A stretch of DNA of 62,401 nt, taken from Olsenella_K absiana. GTDB taxonomy: Bacteria > Actinomycetota > Coriobacteriia > Coriobacteriales > Atopobiaceae. The DNA lies in assembly GCF_036408855.1 (NCBI RefSeq), contig NZ_JAZGJQ010000013.1, positions 1-62,401 on the forward strand. Reading direction: 5' to 3'. The notes below the pieces were generated by a model. It was not told the DNA's origin, made no database searches, and saw only the letters and a list, made by a program, of their open reading frames with translations. The translations under genes and the position numbers were made by a program. Of this stretch, positions 27,113 to 35,102 are shown piece after piece (the stretch's first letter is position 1; each line of letters opens with the position of its first letter).

Positions 27113-29923
27113 GTGGCAAACAAGTACAAGAAGACCATGAACCTCCCCAAGACCAAGTTCTCGATGCGCGCGAGCCTCGCCCAGAACGAGCCGGCGCGCC
27201 TCAAGGACTGGGAGGACAATGGCGTCTACGAGCTCCTGCTCAAGAAGAACGAGGGGCACGAGAAGTTCGTCCTGCACGACGGCCCCCCGTATGCCAACGG
27301 CCCCATCCACCTCGGCCACGCGATGAACAAGATCTCCAAGGACATGATCAACCGCTACAAGGCGATGCGCGGCTACCTCACGCCCTACGTCCCCGGCTGG
27401 GACTGCCACGGCCAGCCCATCGAGCACAAGGTCGAGGAGCAGCTCGGGACCGAGAAGTTCAACCAGCTCCCCAAGGAGAAGATCCGCGAGATCTGCCGCA
27501 AGGAGGCCGTCTCCCAGGTCGACACCCAGCGCCAGGGCTTCAAGCGCCTCGGCGTCCTCGGCGAGTGGGACAACCCCTACCTCACCTACGTGAACGACTA
27601 CGACGCCACGGACATAGAGATCTTCAAGGCCATCTACGACAAGGGCGCGATCTACCGCGGCCGCAAGCCGGTCCACTGGTGCAGCCACTGCCACACGGCC
27701 CTCGCCGAGGCGGAGATCGAGTACTCCGACGAGGTGTCGCCCGCCATCTTCGTTCGCTTCGAGATGACGACGGTGCCCGCGGGCCTCGAGGCCTACGAGG
27801 GCAACCTCTGGGTCGACATCTGGACCACCACGCCCTGGACCCTGCCTGCCGATGACGCGGTCATCCTGCATCCCGAGGCCTCCTACGTCGCCGTCGTGGT
27901 CGACGGCCGCTGCGAGATCCTCGCCGAGGCCCTCGTCGAGCGCGACTGCGCCAAGTTCGGCTACGACTCCTACGAGCTCGCGCGCACGGCCTCGGGCGAG
28001 GTCTGGCGCATGACTGGCGAGGAGCTCTGCCACAACCGCTACAAGCAGCCGATCTTCGGCGACCAGGGCGTCGAGGGCGAGTTCATCTACGCCGACTACG
28101 TCACGCTCGAGGACGGCACCGGCATCGTCCACACCGCGCCCGGCCACGGCGTCGATGACTACAACGCCGGCATGCGGTTCAACATCCCCATCGTGATGCC
28201 CGTCGACGACGACGGCCGCTTCTACAAGGGCGATAAGATCGGCACCGGCGGCCCGTGGAGTGGCATGGAGGTCAACGAGGCCAACCCCAAGATCATCGAG
28301 TGGCTCCGCGAGCGCGACGTCCTTATCCTCCATGAGGACATCACGCACAGCTACCCGCACTGCTGGCGCTGCAAGCAGCCGGTCATCTTCCGCGCCACCA
28401 ACCAGTGGTTCGTCTCCATGGACGAGACGGGCCTGCGCAAGCAGGCGCTCGACGCCCTCGACCACGTGCGCTTCTACCCCGCGCACTCCGTCAAGCGCAT
28501 CGGCTCCATGGTCGAGCAGCGCCCCGACTGGTGCATCTCCCGCCAGCGCTCCTGGGGCGTGCCCATCCCGGCCTTCACCTGCCAGGACTGCGGCGAGACC
28601 GTCGTGAACGACGACACCCTGGACGACGTCATCCGCCTCTTCCGCGAGAAGGGCTCCGACGCCTGGTTCACCGACGACCCCAAGGAGTACCTGGGCGAAC
28701 ACTGCGTCTGCCCCAAGTGCGGCAGCCACGAGCTCAAGGCCAACCAGGACATCCTCGACGTCTGGTGGGACTCCGGCGTCTCCCACACGGCCGTCTGCAA
28801 GCACCGCGACTACCTGCAGTTCCCGGCTGACATGTACCTCGAGGGCTCCGACCAGCACCGCGGCTGGTTCATGAGCTCGCTCATGACCTCCGTGGGCGCC
28901 TACGGCGTGGCCCCCTACAAGTCGGTCGTCTCCCAGGGCTTCACCCTGGACGGCCAGGGCCGCAAGATGTCCAAGTCGCTCGGCAACACGATCGACCCGA
29001 ACAAGGTCTGCGACACGCGCGGCGCCGACATCGTGCGCCTCTGGGTCTCCTCGGTCGACACCTCGGTCGACGTGGCCTGCGACGAGCAGATCCTCGACCG
29101 CGTGGCCGACGCCTACCGCCGCTTCCGCAACACCCTGCGCTTCCTGCTCGGCGAGCTCGAGGGGCAGTTCGACCTGGCGACCGACGGCCTTGCCTTCGAG
29201 GAGCTCACGGCCTACGACAAGCTCAACCTCGCCCGCATGTGCCAGGTCCACGACCAGGTCACCGAGGCCTACGAGGGCTACCGCTTCAACGTGGTCTACC
29301 GCACGCTGTACGACTACGTGGTGACCGAGCTCTCCAACGGCTACCTCAACGCCACCAAGGACCGCATGTACTGCTCGGCCGCCGGCTCCAAGGAGCGTCG
29401 TTCCGCGCAGACGACCTGGTCGTACCTGCTGTCCATGCTCGTCCACGACCTGCAGCCGATCCTGGCCTACACCACCGACGAGGTCATGGCCTACCTGCCC
29501 GAGTCCCTGCGCGAGGGCCAGCGCTACGCCGCCCTCCTCGACTGGTTCGAGGCGCCGCTCGACCGCGCGGGCTACGAGCGCTATCTGGGCGCCTACGAGG
29601 CCATGCTCGAGGCGCGCAACGCCTTCACCAAGGCCTACGACAAGGCGCTCGAGGCCGGCACCATCGAGGAGAAGACCACGCAGGCCGCGCGCGCCGAGCT
29701 CACCGTGCCGCACGACGCCTTCGAGGCGCTCTCCGGCGTGGAGGGGCTCGACCTCGGCGAGGCCTTCGTCTGCTCCGACGTGTGCCTGCACGAGGGCGAG
29801 GAGCTCGCCTGCGAGTGCCTGCCCGCCGAGGGCCACAAGTGCGAGCGCTGCTGGAACTGGCGCGAGGTCGGCGAGGACGGTCTGTGCGAGCGCTGCCGCG
29901 AGGCGGTCGCCGAGACGGAGTAG
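27113..29923 (+). CDS. ileS: Isoleucyl-tRNA synthetase
   Basis: A 936-residue class I synthetase that charges tRNA-Ile. The HIGH motif is in PYANGPIHLGHA (about 58-69), the editing domain contains WTTTPWTLPADDAV, and KMSKS is in GRKMSKSLGNTI near 617-622. The C-terminus has two Cys pairs, CERCWNW and CERCREAV, a zinc-binding end of the bacterial type. The GTG start at 27113 has GGAAGAGGA upstream. It is preceded by a T-box-like leader and heads a run with lspA 14 bases downstream and the pseudouridine synthase. Length and motifs are normal. Confidence 0.98.
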   Translation: MANKYKKTMNLPKTKFSMRASLAQNEPARLKDWEDNGVYELLLKKNEGHEKFVLHDGPPYANGPIHLGHAMNKISKDMINRYKAMRGYLTPYVPGWDCHGQPIEHKVEEQLGTEKFNQLPKEKIREICRKEAVSQVDTQRQGFKRLGVLGEWDNPYLTYVNDYDATDIEIFKAIYDKGAIYRGRKPVHWCSHCHTALAEAEIEYSDEVSPAIFVRFEMTTVPAGLEAYEGNLWVDIWTTTPWTLPADDAVILHPEASYVAVVVDGRCEILAEALVERDCAKFGYDSYELARTASGEVWRMTGEELCHNRYKQPIFGDQGVEGEFIYADYVTLEDGTGIVHTAPGHGVDDYNAGMRFNIPIVMPVDDDGRFYKGDKIGTGGPWSGMEVNEANPKIIEWLRERDVLILHEDITHSYPHCWRCKQPVIFRATNQWFVSMDETGLRKQALDALDHVRFYPAHSVKRIGSMVEQRPDWCISRQRSWGVPIPAFTCQDCGETVVNDDTLDDVIRLFREKGSDAWFTDDPKEYLGEHCVCPKCGSHELKANQDILDVWWDSGVSHTAVCKHRDYLQFPADMYLEGSDQHRGWFMSSLMTSVGAYGVAPYKSVVSQGFTLDGQGRKMSKSLGNTIDPNKVCDTRGADIVRLWVSSVDTSVDVACDEQILDRVADAYRRFRNTLRFLLGELEGQFDLATDGLAFEELTAYDKLNLARMCQVHDQVTEAYEGYRFNVVYRTLYDYVVTELSNGYLNATKDRMYCSAAGSKERRSAQTTWSYLLSMLVHDLQPILAYTTDEVMAYLPESLREGQRYAALLDWFEAPLDRAGYERYLGAYEAMLEARNAFTKAYDKALEAGTIEEKTTQAARAELTVPHDAFEALSGVEGLDLGEAFVCSDVCLHEGEELACECLPAEGHKCERCWNWREVGEDGLCERCREAVAETE

Positions 29924-29937
29924 GCGGGAAGCGACGG

Positions 29938-30444
29938 ATGGACTCTAGGGGCACAAGCGCGAGGGGCCTGAGGCTCGTCGTATTCTGGCTCGTCGTCGGC
30001 GTCGTCGCCCTTGTCGACCAGGCGACGAAGGCCGCGGTCCGCCAGGTCGTCGTGCCGGGGGGCCAGCCCTTCGTGCCCGGTGTTCTCGATCTCGTACTGG
30101 TCGAGAACACCGGTGCCGCCTTCTCGATCGGCCTGGGCGCGGGCGCGCTCTTCGTACTCGTCGCCCTGGCCGTCCTGGCCTGCGCGAACGTGGTCGTCTG
30201 GTGCCACGCCGACCTGCCGCTTCCCCTGGTCGTGGCCATCGGCCTCGTCGCTGGTGGCGGCCTGGGCAACATGATCGACCGCGTCTGCAAGGGGTCGGTG
30301 ACGGACTTCCTTGCCACGACCTTCATGAACTTCCCCGTCTTCAACGTCGCGGACGTCTGCGTGACGGTCGGGGTCGCCGTGGCCTTCGTCCTCTACCTCG
30401 CCTGGGACCGAAGGCGCGGCAAGGGCGGGGAGGAGGACGCGTGA
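29938..30444 (+). CDS. lspA: Lipoprotein signal peptidase (signal peptidase II)
   Basis: A 168-residue membrane aspartyl protease that removes signal peptides from lipidated prolipoproteins such as those at 19524 and 59644. Four hydrophobic helices are visible. The catalytic Asp residues are in GNMIDRV and FNVADVCV, and the conserved ENTGAAFSI is present. The ATG at 29938 is chosen over upstream in-frame codons because those overlap ileS. Its last bases overlap the next start in a GTGA, indicating coupled translation. Confidence 0.96.
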   Translation: MDSRGTSARGLRLVVFWLVVGVVALVDQATKAAVRQVVVPGGQPFVPGVLDLVLVENTGAAFSIGLGAGALFVLVALAVLACANVVVWCHADLPLPLVVAIGLVAGGGLGNMIDRVCKGSVTDFLATTFMNFPVFNVADVCVTVGVAVAFVLYLAWDRRRGKGGEEDA

Positions 30445-31454
30445 TCGTTAGCGCCCTCGTGGGGCCAGAGGCCGACGGGACGAGGCTCGACAGCTTCCTC
30501 GCCGCGCAGGTGGGCTGCCCCTCCAGGAGCGCCTGCGCGAGGCTCGTCGAGGGCGGTGCCGTCACCATCAACGGCACGCTTGCCACGAGCAAGAGTGAGC
30601 GCGTCCTCCTCGGCGACCGCGTGCAGGCGGAGGTCCCCGAGCCCGAGCCCGCCCCCGGCCAGCTCCCGCCCAACCCGGACATCCCCCTCGACATCCGCTT
30701 CGAGGACGAGCACCTGATCGTGCTCTCCAAGCAGGCGGGGCTGGTCTGTCACCCCTCGCCCGGCCACGTGAGCGACACGCTGGCCAACGCCCTTGTCGCC
30801 CACTGTGGCTACGAGCACTTGGGGCACCTGCAGGGGGAGGAGCGCCCCGGGATCGTGCACCGGCTCGACATGGACACCTCGGGGCTGATGCTGGCCGCCA
30901 AGGACGACGTCACCCAGAAGGCGCTGCAGGACCTCATCCGCCTGCGCGTGCTGGACAGGCGCTACGTCACCCTCGTGCAGGGCTACGTGGCCCCCGACGA
31001 GGGCACGATCGAGACGGGCATCGCGCGCTCCACGCGCGACCGGCTCCGCATGGCCGTCTCCGACGCGCCCGGCGCGCGCGAGGCCATCACGACCTTCCGT
31101 ACCCTCGAGCGCTTCGAGGCGGGCAGGCGCGACGAGGGCTACTCGCTCCTGGAGTGCCACCTCTACACGGGGCGCACGCACCAGATCCGCGTGCACCTGC
31201 GCCACGTGGGGCACCCCCTCGTGGGCGACCAGCTCTACGGCCGCGGCGACGACAGGCAGAACCTGGGACTGCGCCGGCAGTTCCTCCACAGCTGGCACGT
31301 GCGCTTCGACCACCCCGTCACGGGAGAAACCATCGAGCTGGCTGACTCCCTGCCGCACGACCTGTACGGTGTACTAGAATCTCTTCAGGAACGCTCGATG
31401 GGCCGCACCGAGGCGGGCGCGGCCATCTGCCCGCGGCTCGCGCCGGGGGAGTAG
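30441..31454 (+). CDS. RluD-type rRNA pseudouridine synthase
   Basis: A 337-residue protein with an N-terminal S4 RNA-binding domain (residues ~14-75) and a RluA/RluD catalytic domain with the active Asp in VHRLDMDTSGL near 138-148, then TGRTHQIRVHL and HPLVGDQLYG. Enzymes of this kind isomerise uridines in 23S rRNA; the exact sites are not predictable. Start GTG at 30441 overlaps the lspA stop by four bases. The lspA-rluD pairing is common in Gram-positive bacteria. Confidence 0.95.
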   Translation: MIVSALVGPEADGTRLDSFLAAQVGCPSRSACARLVEGGAVTINGTLATSKSERVLLGDRVQAEVPEPEPAPGQLPPNPDIPLDIRFEDEHLIVLSKQAGLVCHPSPGHVSDTLANALVAHCGYEHLGHLQGEERPGIVHRLDMDTSGLMLAAKDDVTQKALQDLIRLRVLDRRYVTLVQGYVAPDEGTIETGIARSTRDRLRMAVSDAPGAREAITTFRTLERFEAGRRDEGYSLLECHLYTGRTHQIRVHLRHVGHPLVGDQLYGRGDDRQNLGLRRQFLHSWHVRFDHPVTGETIELADSLPHDLYGVLESLQERSMGRTEAGAAICPRLAPGE

Positions 31455-31499
31455 CGCGCCCGACAGGGCGAAAGCCCGCTCGAGAGAGGCGGAGTCAAG

Positions 31500-32789
31500 G
31501 TGGAACTCAACCGCATGGGCCTGACGCCCATCGTCATCTTCAACTTCATCATCCTGCTCTTCTTCACGCTGGCCTACTTCTACCAGCTCGTGTTCCTCAT
31601 CCGCGGCCTCATCCACGGCGACGTGGTGCTGCCCAAGGCCAAGAAGAACCACTCCTACGCCTTCGTGATCGCCGCGCACAACGAGGAGCCGGTCATCGGC
31701 AACCTCGTGCGCTCGATCCTCACGCAGAAGTACGACGGCCTGATCGACTGCTTCGTGGTCGCGGACGCCTGCACGGACAACACCTTCGAGGAGGCGCAGA
31801 AGGCCGGCGCCATCGCCTGGTCCAGGAACGACCTGGTCCGCAAGGGCAAGAGCTGGGTGCTCGACTACGCCTTCAACCGCATCCTGAACGAGTACGGCGA
31901 CAAGTACGAGGCCTTCTTCGTGATGGACGCGGACAACATCATCGCCCCCAACTACGTGGAGATCATGAACCAGGCCTTCGACGCCGGCTATCTGGTCTGC
32001 ACCAGCTACCGCAACTCCAAGAACTTCGACTCGAGTTGGATCAGCTCGGCCTACGCCACCTGGTTCCTCCGCGAGGCCAAGTTCCTGAACAACGTCCGCA
32101 TGATGGTGGGCACGAGCTGCGCCATCTCCGGCTCCGGCTGGCTCGTGTCAGAGAAGATCATCAAGGGCATGCACGGCTGGAACTTCCACGTGCTGACCGA
32201 GGACATCCAGTTCTCGACCTTCTGCTGCGCGCACGGCATCCAGATCGGCTACGCGCCGGCGGAGTTCTTCGACGAGCAGCCCGTCACCTTCAAGGCGTCC
32301 TGGACGCAGCGCATGCGCTGGACCAAGGGCTTCTACCAGGTGTTCTTCTCCTACAACCGGAACCTGCTCTCAGGCATCATCAAGGAGAGGCGGTTCTCCT
32401 CCTATGACATGCTGATGACGGTGGCCCCGGGCATGATTCTGACCCTGCTCTCTGCCTTCGTGAACGGCGCGTACCTGGTCATCGGCTACTTCAGCCACGG
32501 ATTCATCGCCACCCAGGGCGAGCTGCTGATGTGCGTGGGCTCGCTGGTCATGACCTTCGGGTCCATGTACATCGTCTTCTGGATCCTGGGGCTAATCACG
32601 ACCATCTCCGAACGCAAGCACATCCACTGCCGCAAGAAGTGGCGCATCGTGACCAACATATTCACCTTCCCGATCTTCATGCTGACCTACATCCCCATCA
32701 CGGTGGTGGCGCTCTTCAAGAAGGTCGAGTGGGTACCCACCAAGCACGACATTGCGGTCAACTTCGACGACGTGATGAGCGAGGGGTAG
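31500..32789 (+). CDS. Processive GT2 family glycosyltransferase, membrane bound
   Basis: A 429-residue protein with one N-terminal membrane helix (about 10-35) and three to four C-terminal helices after residue ~300. The cytosolic part is a GT-A fold: AFVIAAHNEEPVI, the DAD metal site in FFVMDADNII, the TED motif in VLTEDIQFST and QRMRW, the signature of processive beta-glycosyltransferases such as cellulose, hyaluronan or poly-GlcNAc synthases. The polymer is unknown. GTG start at 31500 follows GAGAGGCGGAG. It follows the pseudouridine synthase by 45 bases and may be read with it. No capsule genes are adjacent. Confidence 0.88.
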   Translation: MELNRMGLTPIVIFNFIILLFFTLAYFYQLVFLIRGLIHGDVVLPKAKKNHSYAFVIAAHNEEPVIGNLVRSILTQKYDGLIDCFVVADACTDNTFEEAQKAGAIAWSRNDLVRKGKSWVLDYAFNRILNEYGDKYEAFFVMDADNIIAPNYVEIMNQAFDAGYLVCTSYRNSKNFDSSWISSAYATWFLREAKFLNNVRMMVGTSCAISGSGWLVSEKIIKGMHGWNFHVLTEDIQFSTFCCAHGIQIGYAPAEFFDEQPVTFKASWTQRMRWTKGFYQVFFSYNRNLLSGIIKERRFSSYDMLMTVAPGMILTLLSAFVNGAYLVIGYFSHGFIATQGELLMCVGSLVMTFGSMYIVFWILGLITTISERKHIHCRKKWRIVTNIFTFPIFMLTYIPITVVALFKKVEWVPTKHDIAVNFDDVMSEG

Positions 32790-32886
32790 CGAGCGAGCGG
32801 GGGGCGCGGGGCGCAGCTGCCCGGCGCCCCTCGTGCGTCCGGGCGCGCGGCGGGCCCTCGGTCCCGCCTCCTCCACGTGGACGAAA

Positions 32887-32935
32887 GCGCCGTCGGATGT
32901 TGCCTTTGTGTACCAACCTCCGACGGTGCTACAAT
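32887..32935 (+). promoter_or_regulatory. guaB promoter overlapped by an inverted repeat
   Basis: The -10 region is TGCTACAAT, with TACAAT at 32930-32935; a TTGTGT at 32906-32911 is a possible -35 with an 18-base spacer. GCGCCGTCGGA (32887-32897) and TCCGACGGTGC (32919-32929) are inverted repeats with one mismatch. They embrace the -35 and end directly at the -10, as an operator would. Confidence 0.55.
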
Positions 32936-32975
32936 CGCAAAAATTATTGGAAGCGGCAGAAGGAGACCACAAACT

Positions 32976-34490
32976 ATGGCAACGTTCTTCGAAGGGGAGT
33001 CCCACACCTTCTCTGAGTATCTTCTCGTCCCAGGCTACTCCTCGCATGAGAACATCCCTGCCAACGTCTCTCTCGAGACGCCCCTGGTGCGCTTCCGCAA
33101 GGGCGAGGAGCCCTCGATCAAGCTCAACATCCCCATGGTCTCCGCCATCATGCAGGCCGTCTCCGGCCCCAAGCTGGCCGTCGCCCTCGCCCAGCAGGGT
33201 GGCATCTCCTTCATCTACGGCTCGCAGACCCCCGAGCAGGAGGCCGCGATGGTCGAGGAGGTCAAGAGCTACAAGGCCGGCTTCGTGGCATCAGACTCCA
33301 CCCTCACGCCGGACATGTCCCTGGAGGACGTGCTCGAGCTCAAGGAGCGCACGGGCCACTCCACCATGCCCGTCACGGACGACGGCACCGCGCACGGCCA
33401 CCTCGTCGGCATCGTGACCTCGCGCGACTACCGCCTCTCGCGCGATGACCGCGCCAAGAAGGTCTCCGAGTTCATGACCCCGGCCGACAAGCTCGTCACC
33501 GCCCCCGAGGGCACGAGCCTGCACGACTGCAACGACATCATCTGGGAGCACAAGCTCAACGCCCTGCCCATCGTGGACAAGGACGGACGCCTGACCTCCA
33601 TCGTCTTCCGCAAGGACTACGACTCCCACAAGTCCAACCCCGACGAGCTGCTCGACGAGCACAAGCGCTACATGGTCGGCGCCGGCATCAACACGCGCGA
33701 CTACGCCGAGCGCGTCCCCAAGCTGATCGACGCAGGCGTCGACGTGCTCTGCATCGACTCCTCCGAGGGCTTCTCCGAGTGGCAGAAGCTCACGATCGAC
33801 TGGATCCGCGAGCACTACGGCGACTCCGTCAAGGTCGGCGCGGGCAACGTGGTGGACGCCGAGGGCTTCCGTTACCTGGCGGACTGCGGCGCGGACTTCG
33901 TGAAGGTCGGCATCGGCGGCGGCTCCATCTGCATCACCCGCGAGCAGAAGGGCATCGGCCGCGGCCAGGCTTCCGCGCTCATCGACGTCTGCGCCGAGCG
34001 CGACCGCTACTTCCGCGAGACGGGCATCTACGTGCCGGTTTGCTCTGACGGCGGCATCGTCTACGACTACCACATGACGCTGGCCCTCGCCATGGGCGCC
34101 GACTTCCTGATGCTCGGCCGCTACTTCGCCCGCTTCGACGAGTCCCCGACCCGCCGCCTCAACGTCAACGGCTCCTACGTCAAGGAGTACTGGGGCGAGG
34201 GCTCGGCCCGCGCGCGCAACTGGCAGCGCTACGACCTCGGCGGCAAGAAGGGCATGTCCTTCGTCGAGGGCGTCGACTCCTACGTGCCCTACGCCGGCCC
34301 GCTCAAGGAGGGCGTGGACGGCTCGCTGACCAAGGTGCGCTCCACGATGTGCAACTGCGGCGCGCTCGACCTGGCCGAGCTGCGCGACAAGGCCAAGATC
34401 ACGCTGGTCTCCGCGACCTCGCTGGTCGAGGGCGGCGCGCACGACGTCATCCTAAAGGACAGCAACGCGGACACCAACTACCGCGGGTAG
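32976..34490 (+). CDS. guaB: IMP dehydrogenase
   Basis: A 504-residue enzyme that oxidises IMP to XMP, the committing step of GMP synthesis. Start ATG at 32976 follows AGGAGACC. The TIM-barrel starts after a short N-terminus, two CBS domains lie at about 95-215 (GHSTMPVTDDG and HKLNALPIVDKDGRL), and the catalytic Cys is in GGGSICITREQKGIGRG near 314-330. CSDGGIVYDYH and the flap MSFVEGVDSYVPYAG follow. The family usually has GSICTTR, so the Ile is a small variation. The gene has its own promoter with an operator-like repeat and a hairpin after it. Confidence 0.95.
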   Translation: MATFFEGESHTFSEYLLVPGYSSHENIPANVSLETPLVRFRKGEEPSIKLNIPMVSAIMQAVSGPKLAVALAQQGGISFIYGSQTPEQEAAMVEEVKSYKAGFVASDSTLTPDMSLEDVLELKERTGHSTMPVTDDGTAHGHLVGIVTSRDYRLSRDDRAKKVSEFMTPADKLVTAPEGTSLHDCNDIIWEHKLNALPIVDKDGRLTSIVFRKDYDSHKSNPDELLDEHKRYMVGAGINTRDYAERVPKLIDAGVDVLCIDSSEGFSEWQKLTIDWIREHYGDSVKVGAGNVVDAEGFRYLADCGADFVKVGIGGGSICITREQKGIGRGQASALIDVCAERDRYFRETGIYVPVCSDGGIVYDYHMTLALAMGADFLMLGRYFARFDESPTRRLNVNGSYVKEYWGEGSARARNWQRYDLGGKKGMSFVEGVDSYVPYAGPLKEGVDGSLTKVRSTMCNCGALDLAELRDKAKITLVSATSLVEGGAHDVILKDSNADTNYRG

Positions 34491-34602
34491 CGGGCCTCGG
34501 CGGGAGTCGGCCTTGCCGCCGGGACTGCAGGCCTGGCCGCGGGGGCTGCGGGCCGCCGGGACTGCAGGCTGGCACCCGCCAGGGGAGAAGGACGCGTAAG
34601 TT

Positions 34603-34632
34603 GAGGGGCTGCCGGGATTCCGGCGGCCCCTC
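34603..34632 (+). terminator. Hairpin after guaB
   Basis: GAGGGGCTGCCGG (34603-34615) pairs with CCGGCGGCCCCTC (34620-34632) with one mismatch and a 4-base loop. The stem is strong but no T-run follows. Confidence 0.55.
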
Positions 34633-34760
34633 CTGCGTGATGCGCGTGCTTGCGGAAGCCCCGATGGGGTCTCGGGCGCCGCCGGCGCCGGCGCCGGAGG
34701 GCCTCGCCTCGCCAGGTCCGCCTCGCGGCCCCAGGTCCTTCTCGCGGCAACTCGTGGATC

Positions 34761-34841
34761 CCGAATTACGCACGACTGAGGGTGAGGCCGACAAAAGCCC
34801 AGCACTCCACAAACCTTAAACGCAGCCGTGCGTAGTTCCGG
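34761..34841. repeat. 81-bp palindromic repeat, copy 1
   Basis: The ends CCGAATTACGCACGAC (34761-34776) and GCCGTGCGTAGTTCCGG (34825-34841) are inverted copies with few mismatches. The middle contains AACCTTAAA near the right arm. The same layout recurs at 55616-55695, and a left arm alone at 62266, each in a non-coding spacer. Confidence 0.75.
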
Positions 34842-35057
34842 CGCGGGAGGGGGCGCTGGAGGTCCGGGTCCAAGCGCGCTGCGCGTGCTTTCGGTGCGAA
34901 GGGGCGCTCGGGGCGCGGGGCCAAGCGCGCCGCTGCCCCCCGCGCAGCCCCCCGCGTCCCCGCGCAGCCGCCGCAGCCCCCGCGCCTCAGCCCACCGTGC
35001 CGCCGCCTGCGCAGTATGTCGAGCAGGTTCCGCATCGTCGCCGCTCCGTGGGATACC

Positions 35058-35066
35058 TGCTAGAAT
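35058..35066 (+). promoter_or_regulatory. Extended -10 box of leuS
   Basis: TGCTAGAAT, identical to the box before the ileS leader. No clear -35 is visible. It places transcription start near 35073, which favours the ATG at 35103 as the leuS start. Confidence 0.5.
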
Positions 35067-35102
35067 CGACAGGCTATGCAAAGTAGCGAGAAGGGGTTTC
35101 AC

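Larger units (their letters stand above)
34491..35057. other. Repeat-rich spacer between guaB and leuS
   Basis: No credible gene is seen in these ~570 bases. They hold two copies of CCGCCGGGACTGCAGGC (34515 and 34552), a copy of the GGGGAGAAGGAC motif at 34582, the guaB hairpin, an 81-bp palindromic repeat (34761-34841) and a very GC-rich stretch of CGCGC and CCCCGC tracts. Confidence 0.6.

Noticed and set aside
26819..29836. Very long minus-strand open frame opposite ileS
   Set aside because: It is antisense to a clear ileS, its composition is the Val/Gly/Leu/Ala bias typical of high-GC shadow frames, and no family motif is visible.
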